DNA of 32,472 nucleotides from an uncultured Collinsella sp. (GCA_958407995.1 CATYJU010000022.1:1-32472), one strand, 5' to 3'; shown: positions 1 to 8,778, counted from the first letter of the stretch. The notes: generated from the letters alone by a model not told the origin. A program made the numbers and translations.

Positions 1-41
1 GCTGCGGGAACGGCCTATCCGCTCAATGTGTTCGGCTGAGA

Positions 42-416
42 TCAGAAATCAACCACCGTGGACCACGCGAGCGCCACGAGGCAATAAAACGCAGTGGGCA
101 TAATGACCTTGCCAAGGCGCTGCGCCGTCCGTTGCATTTGCGACTTCCACGTTGCTCCACCGTCCCAAGCACGCGCGGCCGAAGCGATGAGAAAATAGCC
201 CGAGATCATAAAGAAGACCTCGTTGGCCCAGCAGCCAAGCAAGTTAATGAACCCCAGCAGTCCCGAATAGGGGAAGGCGGCGAGCGGTGCATATTCCGGC
301 ACGCTGATGCAGACGGCCTGGAAGGTCCACTGAAACGTGTGGAATATGGCAATCCCGGCGACCGCGACCAAGCGCAGCGCTTCGATGGAGGTATTTCTGC
401 TTGCTTTGCTGCCCAT
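42..416 (-). pseudogene. Acyltransferase-3 family membrane protein, N-terminal fragment, probably frameshifted
   Basis: The 124 residues resemble the start of acyltransferase-3 (OafA-like) proteins, which O-acylate surface glycans. Seen: a short polar start, then SIEALRLVAVAGIAIFHTF, in which an arginine and a histidine (IFH) flank the first membrane segment as in the family, then ANEVFFMISGYFL, then a hydrophobic segment ending in a TGA at 44-42. Family members usually have about 330-380 residues, so this is only the first third. Past the stop, a shifted reading frame stays open to the window edge (FLISAEHIERIG...), which suggests a frameshift near position 45, although a sequencing error is equally possible. 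I chose the ATG at 416, 4 nt after the upstream glycosyltransferase stop, over the ATG at 452 inside that gene; GGAAAA lies upstream. It probably shares an operon with the glycosyltransferase. Confidence 0.55.
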
Positions 417-420
417 CAGA

Positions 421-1521
421 CTATTTTCCAGCGCGTGCGTTGTATGAACCAAAGTGCGATGTGATCATTTTTAGAGTTTGCTTGGGCCCCTTGTTCCATA
501 CGTTATACAGGCCCTCGCCCACGAGGTCCTTGGCGTATGCGCAGTAGCTGATTTTAGGGTCGGCGATGCCCATATACTCGGCATAGAGTTTTTTGGCCGC
601 GGGGGTAACGCGAGGATTGGCAAATACCAGCTCTTGCGGCATGCGTTCGAACATCTTGTGGATTGCCCGCTCGATTTCGGGGTGCCCCTCAATTCCGGTG
701 TGCTCAATCATGATGCCCATATAGGTGAAGCCGCGTGTGATTTGCGGTGTCCAAACGGCGGGGTCGGCGACGTTGAGTCTCTCAAGAATATCGACCATGT
801 CGTTCCAGCGATTAAACGGCATCAAGGGGTCACGCTTGGCCAGAGCGGCCGCCTTTTCGGGTGTTTCCTCGCGGTAGCAGTAATACGGCTTGGGCCAGTA
901 AGCGATCGCCTTTGCCTGGCAGAGCGTTTCGACAAGGAATGGATTGTCGGCCCAGCCCGCACCGGGGATTTCCTTAAACCAGATATTGTTTTGCATCAGG
1001 AAGTCGCGACGATAGATAGCCGACCAAATGGACGGATGATGGGCCAGCAGGTGTGGAGCGTCGTGAATGGTGAACGGTTGCTGAGGCGGTTTAATGCGAC
1101 CGCGATATGCGCAATGTAGTTTGACCTCTTGGGGGGTATCGGGGTTGCGAATGATCCAATACGGGGTCTCAATAATATCGAGCTTGTTCGGATCGCCAAA
1201 TTCGCGCTTGGCAAAGGCAAGCACGTCGGAGTACATTCCGGGCTCAATCCAGTCATCGGGCTCGAGGATGGCAATCCAGTCGCCCTTTGCCTCGCGAATG
1301 CCCAGATTGCAGGTTGCGCCGTAACCCTGGTTCGTCTTATCGATCACTCGAACGCGTGAGTCGCGCGCAACGAAATCTTGCATAATGGCGAGCGAGTTAT
1401 CGGTAGATCCGTCGTTGATGGCTAGGATTTCCAGTTCGATTTTGTTTTCGTTTAATAGGCTGCCTATAGCCTGAGAAAGATACGGCTCGGCATTGTAAGT
1501 AGGCACGATTACGGTAAGCAT
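421..1521 (-). CDS. Family 2 glycosyltransferase (GT-A fold), 366 aa
   Basis: A cytoplasmic GT2 enzyme that transfers a sugar from a nucleotide donor during surface glycan synthesis. Seen: the N-terminal motif LTVIVPTYNAEPYL, then INDGSTDNSLAI at about residues 35-46, NQGYGATCNLGI, and the acidic metal-binding motif ILEPDDWIEPGMY at about residue 90. The C-terminal half (from about residue 230) has no recognisable motif and no membrane segment. The length is normal for the family. The start is ATG with a weak purine stretch (AGAGAAAG) upstream, and a TATAAT -10 box lies about 30 nt ahead. The acyltransferase fragment follows 4 nt downstream, so both were probably one transcript, unrelated in direction to the ChW genes. 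The acceptor and donor cannot be told from the sequence. Confidence 0.9.
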   Translation of the reverse strand: MLTVIVPTYNAEPYLSQAIGSLLNENKIELEILAINDGSTDNSLAIMQDFVARDSRVRVIDKTNQGYGATCNLGIREAKGDWIAILEPDDWIEPGMYSDVLAFAKREFGDPNKLDIIETPYWIIRNPDTPQEVKLHCAYRGRIKPPQQPFTIHDAPHLLAHHPSIWSAIYRRDFLMQNNIWFKEIPGAGWADNPFLVETLCQAKAIAYWPKPYYCYREETPEKAAALAKRDPLMPFNRWNDMVDILERLNVADPAVWTPQITRGFTYMGIMIEHTGIEGHPEIERAIHKMFERMPQELVFANPRVTPAAKKLYAEYMGIADPKISYCAYAKDLVGEGLYNVWNKGPKQTLKMITSHFGSYNARAGK

Positions 1522-1551
1522 TCAAACACTTTCTCTAGGCGATTTGGAAGA

Positions 1552-1557
1552 ATTATA
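1552..1557 (-). promoter_or_regulatory. -10 box (TATAAT) for the GT2 gene
   Basis: A perfect TATAAT on the minus strand lies about 30 nt before the ATG at 1521. No clear -35 hexamer is seen 16-18 nt upstream of it, so this is a tentative promoter. Confidence 0.4.
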
Positions 1558-1644
1558 CCTAATTGCGTTTGCAACGGTTTTAGTTGCGTTCGCCTAATAC
1601 TGCCAAGGGCTGCACGACTATTGCTGACGCTGCGCCTGTAATGG

Positions 1645-2494
1645 ATGTCAGCGATCGGCTGCAATAAAAATGTCGGCAGTGGCGAGACGGTTGTCCTTCC
1701 CATTCTTGCTCGTTATGGGACCGATCGATTGTGGACGCGGACTGAACCTAAAGACCAATCGTTGCCCAACAGGACGCGTGGGTTCGAAGGTGCCCTACAG
1801 GCATCTTCGAACGATGCACGTATGAATGCATGGTTTAAATCTCAATCCATTTGGGAGTAGCAGAATAGGCGTGACAGCGCACTGTTCTCTGCGGTTAAAA
1901 AGGCACCGGCCTCATGTTTTGATGCCGCCGCTTCTACCGTGGACGCGATGGTCGATTTTGATGCCGAACTCGGCCAGCTGGTGTTTACATATAAGCACTG
2001 CCGATGGTAGTTACCATCGCGATAGGATTCACTCTATGAGCGACGGATATCGTGGCACGTCGAGCCTTTTTGCGGACATCGCATATCGCATGGCGATGTT
2101 GAACCCCGCACTAGGGGATCGTGTGCTCAAGACGCCGGGCGTGGTAATGATTGACGAGATCGACCTTCATTTGCACCCTCGTTGACAGGCACGAATTCTG
2201 GAGGACCTCGTTCGCATCTTCCCCAACGTGCAGTTTGTCGTGACCACGCATTCGCCGGTTGTCGTGGCTTCAGTGCCTCGTGACAATATTTGCATTCTTG
2301 ATGGCGAGACCACGTCGGTTTCTGCGACGGAGACACACGGACGTGATGCGGGAGACATTCTCAACACTGTTTTAGATGCTTCCTCGCGTCCCGAGGAAGC
2401 AGCCCATTTGTTCGATGCATTTAACCGTGCTGTAGACGAAGGACGTCACGCCGACGCTAACTGTGCGGGCTTGGCCCCCGTCCCCCCAATCTAG
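1645..2494 (+). pseudogene. Degenerate AAA ATPase (COG3950 / AAA_15-AAA_21 type), multiply disrupted
   Basis: Remnant of an ABC/SMC-like AAA ATPase of the kind found alone or with nucleases in defence and mobile modules. Read in pieces: VVLPILARYGTDRLW (about 1690-1735) matches the family's LPxxxYYGTxRLW block. A TAG at 1858-1860 interrupts it and the same frame continues QNRRDSALFSAVKK... to FTYKHC at about 2000. The frame then shifts into SMSDGYRGTSSLFADIAYRM and the Walker B segment GVVMIDEIDLHLHPR. A TGA at 2183-2185 replaces the conserved Trp of HLHPRW, and the frame resumes QARILEDLVRIFPNVQFVVTTHSPVVVAS. The Walker A part is absent and the C-terminus is cut, so both ends are lost. Weak traces may start near 1600 in another frame. 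This decay fills the gap between the left operon and the ChW genes. Confidence 0.8.
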
Positions 2495-2531
2495 TAGACT
2501 CTAAACCGTTGCTAGATTAGGGGGATTTTCC

Positions 2532-3227
2532 ATGAGACGCTCCATGAAACGAGTTTCCGGGGCCGCCGCCGTCCTCGCGGTCGCTGCCGCCCTGGCCCTG
2601 TGCGGGCCCGCGGCCTACGCCGCCCCCGCCGCGGCGGGGGACACGCAGCCGCTCCCCGGCGAGGCGCAGCCCGCCGGCGGGGAGTCCGGCGCCCAGGACG
2701 AGGCCGCCCAGGCCGAAACCGCCCAGGCCGACGGGGGCCAGGCGGAGGCCGCGCAGTCCGATGGGGCCACTGCCGTCTCGCTGTCTTATTCCGCCCACGT
2801 CTCCAATATCGGCTGGATGGGCGCCGTCGCCGGCGGCGAGGTCGCCGGCACGACCGGCAGGGGGCTCCCCCTCGAGGCGCTGCGCCTCGTCCTGTCCGAC
2901 GCCTCGACCGGCGAGCCCCTCGGCGCCGACGCCATATCCGTCGAGGCCCACGTCTCCAACGTCGGCTGGCAGGCCGCCGTCGGCAACGGCGGCACCGCCG
3001 GCACCACCGGCCAGGCCCGGGCCGTCGAGGCCCTGAGGGTCAGGCTGTCCGGCGAGCTGGCCGCCCGCTACACCGTCTGGTACCGCGTCCACTCCGCGGA
3101 GTTCGGCTGGCTGGGCTGGGCGTGCGACGGCGCCGACGCCGGCTCGGCGGGCTACGGCCGCGCCGTCCAGGCCGTCCAGGTCGCGGTCCTGCCCAAGGGC
3201 GACCCCGCCCCGGGCGACACCACCTGT
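2532..3227 (+). other. GC-rich patch: signal peptide and first triad of the NlpC/P60 ChW protein
   Basis: Composition is far richer in GC than the rest of the same gene, and the change comes exactly after the triad-ending PAPGDT motif. Codon use changes with it (GCC/GGC/CTG before, mixed after). Confidence 0.8.
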
Positions 3228-5594
3228 CCTTTTAAGAGCCGTAGCGATGAACCTGCCTCAATCACTGTTCGCTCACATACGTCGAATATTGGGTGGATGT
3301 CGCCCGTAGGTGGCGGATCTGTTGCCGGGACAACTGGTAGGGGCCTCCCCATGGAGGCTCTTGAGGCTCAGCTTGGCTGGTATGGTCACTCGGGCTCCAT
3401 TGAGCTTCGCGGCCATGTTTCTAATGTCGGCTGGCAACAGTGGTCTGAGGGGCGCTGTGGAACGACTGGTAAGTCCCAGCGTCTCGAAGCCGTCCAGATT
3501 CGTCTAACCGGTGAGGCAGCTGAAAAATATGACATTTGGTACTGTGCTCATGTGTCAGGTATAGGTTGGCTTGATTGGGCTTGCAATGGAGCTGCCGCTG
3601 GTTCTGCCGGTAAAGGCAGGGCTATCGAAGCGGTTAAGGTAATCCTTGTGGAGAAAGGCGGAGCAGCTCCTGGCTCTTCGAGCAAGGTATTTATCGGTGA
3701 TCTAGATGCTGTTACGGTTTCCGGATCGGCCGTTTCTGGGGAGAGTTTTGGCTCCTCTTCCGGTCAAAAGGCCACGATCGGAGGCAAGGGCGCCAAACTG
3801 CTGAGCTCTATTGCCTTAAGCGTTGCTGGCCAAACTGATGACGGGTCAATTTCCTATGCCGTAATGGATGCATATTCAGGCTGGGGTGCTTCTGTATCGG
3901 ATGGCGGCGCTGCCAAGGCGGTACCCGGCGCACCCATTAAAGCGATAAAAATGTCGCTGAGCGGCCAACTTGCTGCCAATTATGACATTTGGTATCGAGT
4001 ATGCGATTCTGGTAATGGCTGGACGGGCTGGACGTCAAATGGTCAGGCATGTGGCGTTTCTGGTGGTTCTTCCGGTTTGTGCGGTATCGATGTCGTACTT
4101 GTAGGTAAGGGTCAGTCTTCGCCTGGCTTCACTGCCAATGCATTTATCGAGGCGTCCGGAATCGGTCTAATTTCTCAAGCGCACGTTGCTTCTGCAGGCT
4201 GGTTGGCTCCCGTTGGCAATGGAGAAACTGCAGGTCAGACAGGTATGTCTCGTTCTCTGCAGGCGTTGTATGTTTCGACGCAGGGTATTGATGCCTCCGT
4301 CGAAGTGTCGGCACACGTTGCGAATATCGGTTGGCAACCATACGTCTCGGGTGCTTCCTACGCTGGCACTGTTGGCAAGGGCCTCGCAATTCAGGCGGTT
4401 AAATTAAGGCTCACCGGCAACGACGCTTCAAAATACGATATTTACTACCGTGTTCATGCGGCGGATTATGGCTGGCTTGGTTGGGCTAAAAATGACGCCG
4501 CAGCTGGCACCGTTGGGTTGTCTAAGCAGGCCGAGGCAATTCAAATTAAGTTGGTTGCCAAGGGTTCGTCCGACGCTCCCGTTCAAGATCATGCTGCGTT
4601 GATCCAGCTTCCCGGGCTATCTGCAAAGGCGAATTGCTCCGGTCTTGGCTGGCAAGCGTCTGTTGGCAATGGCGGTGTTGCCGGAACGGTTGGGCAGAAC
4701 CGTGCCATGGAGGCCATGCAGTTGTCGCTTTCCGATAGCTCCATGAGCGGTGGCATTTCGTATTCTGCCCATGTATCCAATATCGGTTGGCAGTCTGCTG
4801 TAGCGGACGGGGCCACAGCGGGAACCGTTGGACAGGGACAACAAATCCAAGCCGTGAAGATTAACTTGACTGGCGACGTTTCGAATTACTTTGATGTCTG
4901 GTATCGCGTCCATGTGTCAAATTACGGATGGCTTGGCTGGACTAAAAATGGATCGCCCGCGGGCACCACGAAGCTTGGCATTCCTGTTCAGGCTTTACAA
5001 GTAAAGATTGTTCCCAAGGGCGCTTCCGCACCAGGCTCTACGTCTGATTCGTATTTCGAGACCTATCGTTATATGGGGTATCAGACCCCGGGATCTTATC
5101 CAAAGGTTAGTTGCAATAGTGTGCAGCTTCCTTCGTATTGCACCGGTTACTTCACGTATGTCACGCCTTCTCGAATTCCTTACAACGCTTCGCGACAGGA
5201 TTGCATCAACGCATTCGTCCAGCGTGCTCGTGAATATATCGGAACGCGTTATATCGAGCCTTGGTCTTCTTGGCCGGGGGATGCGGTTGATTGCTCAGGC
5301 TTGGTACTGCAATGTCTGTATGCGACAGGCATGGATATGGGTTGGTATAACCCCTATAACCATCGTTGGTTGCCCGAGCAGACATACAATTCCATGAACT
5401 GGTATCGCAACAACACGTTTATGCCAGTTAGCACCTCTGCTATGCAGAGGGGAGATGTGGTCTACTACCAGGGCCATATTGGAATCTATATCGGAAACGG
5501 TCGAATTATCGATTCATGGCCGGGGATCGGTGTGACCGAGCGTTCGGTCAATGCTCCAGGTCGTGTAATCGGTGCCGCTAGGCCTTTCGCATAG
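2532..5594 (+). CDS. Secreted ChW-repeat protein with C-terminal NlpC/P60 peptidase, 1020 aa
   Basis: A secreted cell-wall hydrolase. Seen: a signal peptide at residues 1-31 (basic start, Ala-rich core, likely cut after AYA); an Ala/Gln/Glu/Gly-rich linker to about 75; then five triads of ChW modules, most with a GW dipeptide and AGTTG-like motif, each triad ending in a KGxxxPG-type linker. The first module of triad 3 is barely recognisable and its next two are degenerate. Residues about 880-1020 are an NlpC/P60 domain with nucleophile Cys921 in DCSGLV and His982 in GHIGIYIGNG. The family cleaves peptidoglycan stem peptides. GGGGGA lies 6 nt before the ATG. Nucleotides 2532 to about 3227 (signal peptide plus triad 1) are much richer in GC than the rest, changing exactly at a triad border. 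There is no LPXTG or SLH anchor, so wall attachment probably uses the ChW modules. Confidence 0.92.
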   Translation: MRRSMKRVSGAAAVLAVAAALALCGPAAYAAPAAAGDTQPLPGEAQPAGGESGAQDEAAQAETAQADGGQAEAAQSDGATAVSLSYSAHVSNIGWMGAVAGGEVAGTTGRGLPLEALRLVLSDASTGEPLGADAISVEAHVSNVGWQAAVGNGGTAGTTGQARAVEALRVRLSGELAARYTVWYRVHSAEFGWLGWACDGADAGSAGYGRAVQAVQVAVLPKGDPAPGDTTCPFKSRSDEPASITVRSHTSNIGWMSPVGGGSVAGTTGRGLPMEALEAQLGWYGHSGSIELRGHVSNVGWQQWSEGRCGTTGKSQRLEAVQIRLTGEAAEKYDIWYCAHVSGIGWLDWACNGAAAGSAGKGRAIEAVKVILVEKGGAAPGSSSKVFIGDLDAVTVSGSAVSGESFGSSSGQKATIGGKGAKLLSSIALSVAGQTDDGSISYAVMDAYSGWGASVSDGGAAKAVPGAPIKAIKMSLSGQLAANYDIWYRVCDSGNGWTGWTSNGQACGVSGGSSGLCGIDVVLVGKGQSSPGFTANAFIEASGIGLISQAHVASAGWLAPVGNGETAGQTGMSRSLQALYVSTQGIDASVEVSAHVANIGWQPYVSGASYAGTVGKGLAIQAVKLRLTGNDASKYDIYYRVHAADYGWLGWAKNDAAAGTVGLSKQAEAIQIKLVAKGSSDAPVQDHAALIQLPGLSAKANCSGLGWQASVGNGGVAGTVGQNRAMEAMQLSLSDSSMSGGISYSAHVSNIGWQSAVADGATAGTVGQGQQIQAVKINLTGDVSNYFDVWYRVHVSNYGWLGWTKNGSPAGTTKLGIPVQALQVKIVPKGASAPGSTSDSYFETYRYMGYQTPGSYPKVSCNSVQLPSYCTGYFTYVTPSRIPYNASRQDCINAFVQRAREYIGTRYIEPWSSWPGDAVDCSGLVLQCLYATGMDMGWYNPYNHRWLPEQTYNSMNWYRNNTFMPVSTSAMQRGDVVYYQGHIGIYIGNGRIIDSWPGIGVTERSVNAPGRVIGAARPFA

Positions 5595-5602
5595 AGTCTG
5601 TT

Positions 5603-5633
5603 GAGGCGCTCCGTTGCAGGAGCGCCTCTTTTT
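5603..5633 (+). terminator. Rho-independent terminator after the NlpC/P60 ChW gene
   Basis: A perfect 10-bp stem (GAGGCGCTCC / GGAGCGCCTC) with a 6-nt loop is followed directly by TTTTT, 8 nt after the stop codon. Confidence 0.92.
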
Positions 5634-5742
5634 GACTGTATGCTAACTGGTGCTTTCCTAAGCTTTAAATGCCTGTATGGAAGTGCGGTAATATAGCTAG
5701 TATTCGTGTCTTTATATGTGGTTACTGTCTTGGGGGATATAT

Positions 5743-8601
5743 ATGAAACGTCTCAAAGCGTTTGCTGCTTTGGCTTGTACGCTATTGATGGGCTGGTCTC
5801 AAATCATTCAGCCTTACAGTGCGTATGCGCTGTCAGTCCAGGCCGCCGCTGCCTCGCAGTCGGTCTCGCAAACATCAATCGAGTACGAATCTCAAGGTGC
5901 AAGCTCTCAGGGAGCGCAGGACGATGCCTCGGGTTCTCAGGGTGTGACCGAATGGTATGGTGACGATGCAAATGCTACTCGTCCTGATGGGGAAACAAAT
6001 TCGGATTCCGGCGAACAGCCTGGAATTGGCGTCGAAGAATCTGGTGTTGACGAGCCAAACGGTGAAGCTCCAACCGATGATTCCACTGAGATGAATTCCT
6101 GCGAAGCGGACTCTTTGGAACCGAACTCTTGGCGTTTCGAAAACGGCGTGCTTATCGATTCTGACAATGGCGACATCGATGCGCAGTCTTTAACTGACGA
6201 TCCTTTGCCCAATGGCGCTGTTGCGCGCGGCATCGACGTCAGCAATCACCAAGGAACCGTTGATTGGAATAAGGTTAAGGCCGCGGGGATTGATTTTGCC
6301 ATTCTCAAAGTTGGACCTGTTTACGGAAAACCTGACGATTCTTTTGAAAGAAATGCTGCTGAATGTGAGCGCCTCGGTATTCCTTATGGCGTGTATTATT
6401 ACTCCTACGCCCGTTCTGTAGAGGATGCCAATAAAGAGGCCGACAGGACACTTGCTTGGCTCGGTGGTCATCATCCGTCGCTTCCCATTTATTATGATCT
6501 TGAGGATAACTATATCTTGCAAGATCCGGATTTCAGCAAGGATAAGCTCACTCAGATTGCGCAGGCTTTTTGCAACCGTATGGAGGCCGTTGGCTTTAAG
6601 TCGGGTATCTATGCGAACCTTAACTGGCTTAACAACTACCTGAATTCTCCGTCGTTGAGCGGTTATGATCATTGGGTCGCTCAATATAATTGGCGTTGCG
6701 ATTATGCTGGCAGCTACAGTTTCTGGCAGTATTCAAGCAGCGGCAATGTCCCGGGCGTTAACGGACGCTGTGACATGAACTACTGCTTCAACGGTTCTCT
6801 TCTGAACGTAGACGACAGCAAGATGCATATTCAGTATGAGGCACATGTCTCGAATATTGGCTGGATGAGCAGCAAGCGCGACGGATCTACAGCTGGCACA
6901 ACGGGGCAGTCTAAATCAGTGGAGGATCTTAAGGTCGGCATCTTGAATCCTGTTGAAGACGGCTCTGTGCAAATTAACGCCAATGTAAGTGGCATCGGCT
7001 GGCAGGGCTGGGACACCCCCTCGGCCTCCGAGGGCGGCACCACCGGCCAGGGCCGCGCCGTCGAGGCCGTGCGCCTGAGGCTCACGGGCTCCCTCGCCAA
7101 GGACTACGACGTCTACTACCGCGTGCACGCCTCCAACATCGGCTGGATGGCCTGGGCCAAGGACGGCGAGGAGGCCGGCACCACCGGCTTCGGCAGGAGC
7201 GTCGAGGCCGTCCAGATCAGGCTCGTCAAGAAGGGCGACGCCGCCCCCTCGTCCGACGGGGCCAACGTCGACTACGCCTTCAAGAAGAAGCCCATGTCCC
7301 TGACCTACCGCGCCCACGTCTCCAACGTTGGCTGGCAGGGCGCCGTGTCCGACGGGGCGACCGCCGGCACCACCGGCCGCGGCCTCGCCCTCGAGGACCT
7401 CAAGCTCTCGCTCGACAGCTCCGATTACTCAGACGGCTCGTCCGTCCAGATCGACGCCCACGTCTCGGGCATCGGCTGGCAGGGCTGGGACACCCCCTCG
7501 GCCTCCGAGGGCGGCACCACCGGCCAGGGCCGCGCCGTCGAGGCCGTGCGCCTGAGGCTCACGGGCTCCCTCGCCAAGGACTACGACGTCTACTACCGCG
7601 TGCACGCCTCCAACATCGGCTGGATGGCCTGGGCCAAGGACGGCGAGGAGGCCGGCACCACTGGTATGTCGTGCTCTCTCGAGGCTGTTCAGATTAAGCT
7701 CATTAAGAAGGGTGCTTCCCATCCTGATACATCGGGATATTCCCATCTTGAAATACCTTCGGTGACATATTCCTCTCAGGTGAAAGGCGCTTGGCAGAAT
7801 TCTGTCTCGGCCGGAGAGGTGTCCGGTACAACTGGTCAGGGAATTTCCATCACCGGGTTTTCGGCTAAAACTACTTCATCTGTTGCCGGCGGGATTAAAT
7901 ATCAACTGCATCTTTCGAATGTAGGCTGGACTTCTGGCAAGACAAACGGGGAGCAGCTTTCGTCTACTGCTGAAACTAATTCGGTTGAGGCTATTAAAAT
8001 TTCTCTTTCTGGTGACTTGGCAACCTATTTTGATGTTTGGTATAGGGTCCATGTCGATAATGTCGGCTGGCTTGGTTGGACTAAAAATGGTGCCGTTGCC
8101 GGTAGCACTGGCTATGGGTCGCATGTCCAAGCTGTCCAAGTTCGACTTACAAGGAAGGGCGCCAATGCCCCCGGGAGTACCGTTTCGCCGTGTTTGCTTG
8201 GGCAGCCTTCTGCGTTTGTAAATCCCATGCAGAAGAAGATTGTAGATCTTGCCCGACAGGTACCGTCTCCTGGCCCGGGATTGTGCTCCGAGTGGATTGC
8301 AGATATCTACGAGCGTGCCGGATTTAGGAACGTCCATACAGATGCCTGCGATTACTACTGGGATTATTGTAAATTCACCGATTATTCTCAGCTGAAAGTC
8401 GGAATGGTCATTGCCGTTCCTTCGCATACGCATACCCGCATGGGCAGCATTTACGGTCACGTATGTCTCTATATTGGCAATAACCAGGTTATGGATAATG
8501 TCGGTCAGATCAGGACGCTCGATATGGCGTACTGGTTGGATTATTATTCCACCTCATATAAGCCAAAGTGGGGTTGGTATGACAACGTGCCGCTTGCATA
8601 G
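5743..8601 (+). CDS. Secreted GH25 muramidase with ChW repeats and C-terminal NlpC/P60-like domain, 952 aa
   Basis: A wall hydrolase with an enzyme at each end. Seen: a signal peptide at residues 1-35; an acidic Ser/Asp/Glu linker to about 160; a GH25 lysozyme domain at about 160-355 with Asp165 in GIDVSNHQG and the catalytic pair Asp252/Glu254 in YYDLED; nine ChW modules in three triads at about 362-815; and a terminal domain at about 827-952 with Cys848 (LCSEWIADIY) and His906 (GHVCLYIGNN), the order expected of a CHAP or NlpC/P60 cysteine peptidase. GH25 cuts the N-acetylmuramic acid to N-acetylglucosamine bond. I chose the ATG at 5743 over one 27 nt upstream because GGGGGA precedes it by 5 nt and it begins the signal peptide. 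Modules encoded at about 6991-7664 are GC-rich and contain a perfect 194-bp duplication. A hairpin follows the gene. Confidence 0.93.
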   Translation: MKRLKAFAALACTLLMGWSQIIQPYSAYALSVQAAAASQSVSQTSIEYESQGASSQGAQDDASGSQGVTEWYGDDANATRPDGETNSDSGEQPGIGVEESGVDEPNGEAPTDDSTEMNSCEADSLEPNSWRFENGVLIDSDNGDIDAQSLTDDPLPNGAVARGIDVSNHQGTVDWNKVKAAGIDFAILKVGPVYGKPDDSFERNAAECERLGIPYGVYYYSYARSVEDANKEADRTLAWLGGHHPSLPIYYDLEDNYILQDPDFSKDKLTQIAQAFCNRMEAVGFKSGIYANLNWLNNYLNSPSLSGYDHWVAQYNWRCDYAGSYSFWQYSSSGNVPGVNGRCDMNYCFNGSLLNVDDSKMHIQYEAHVSNIGWMSSKRDGSTAGTTGQSKSVEDLKVGILNPVEDGSVQINANVSGIGWQGWDTPSASEGGTTGQGRAVEAVRLRLTGSLAKDYDVYYRVHASNIGWMAWAKDGEEAGTTGFGRSVEAVQIRLVKKGDAAPSSDGANVDYAFKKKPMSLTYRAHVSNVGWQGAVSDGATAGTTGRGLALEDLKLSLDSSDYSDGSSVQIDAHVSGIGWQGWDTPSASEGGTTGQGRAVEAVRLRLTGSLAKDYDVYYRVHASNIGWMAWAKDGEEAGTTGMSCSLEAVQIKLIKKGASHPDTSGYSHLEIPSVTYSSQVKGAWQNSVSAGEVSGTTGQGISITGFSAKTTSSVAGGIKYQLHLSNVGWTSGKTNGEQLSSTAETNSVEAIKISLSGDLATYFDVWYRVHVDNVGWLGWTKNGAVAGSTGYGSHVQAVQVRLTRKGANAPGSTVSPCLLGQPSAFVNPMQKKIVDLARQVPSPGPGLCSEWIADIYERAGFRNVHTDACDYYWDYCKFTDYSQLKVGMVIAVPSHTHTRMGSIYGHVCLYIGNNQVMDNVGQIRTLDMAYWLDYYSTSYKPKWGWYDNVPLA
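6991..7184 (+). repeat. Perfect 194-bp direct repeat, copy 1
   Basis: This stretch is identical, base for base, to 7468-7661, 477 bp (159 codons, one ChW triad) downstream. It encodes most of the second and third modules of triad 1. The flanks differ at once on both sides, and both copies lie in the GC-rich patch. Confidence 0.97.
7468..7661 (+). repeat. Perfect 194-bp direct repeat, copy 2
   Basis: Second copy of the 6991-7184 repeat, encoding the equivalent modules of triad 2. The right edge coincides with the point where GC content falls back (about 7664), as if this were a recombination joint. Confidence 0.97.
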
Positions 8602-8650
8602 CTGATCGAAAGTCATGCCTTCGCACAGGTTTTAGCAGTTACTCTAGTTA

Positions 8651-8690
8651 AAACGAACGGGCCGTTTTGCAACGGTCCGTTCGTTTCTAT
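8651..8690 (+). terminator. Rho-independent terminator after the GH25 gene
   Basis: A 16-bp stem with one G-T pair (AAACGAACGGGCCGTT with AACGGTCCGTTCGTTT), loop TTGC, then a T-rich tail (CTATTT). Confidence 0.88.
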
Positions 8691-8778
8691 TTAAGTGCCA
8701 TTCACGTTTTCGTTATTAATACAATTGCCGAAACGATAAATAATGATGCTAAAGATGGTCGATTGATGGGGGAGTCGA

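Larger units (their letters stand above)
6991..7664 (+). other. GC-rich patch inside the GH25 ChW gene
   Basis: From about 6991 to 7664 the gene switches to GC-rich codons and then back. The patch holds both copies of the 194-bp perfect repeat and both edges fall within ChW modules, next to a GW or AGTTG motif. Confidence 0.8.

Noticed and set aside
1522..2531. A new intact gene in the gap before the ChW genes
   Set aside because: Only disrupted pieces of one ATPase are readable; no frame is intact.
2517..3092. Long minus-strand open frames over GC-rich coding sequence (also 19117-20988, 20867-22522, 29869-31389, and plus-strand 30705-31787)
   Set aside because: They lie antisense to clearly real genes, have Gly/Ala/Val/Arg-rich low-complexity translations and no domains; open frames arise by chance in GC-rich DNA.
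2600..3235. Arg-rich 211-residue plus-strand frame within the first ChW gene
   Set aside because: An out-of-frame shadow of GC-rich ChW codons; no ribosome site.
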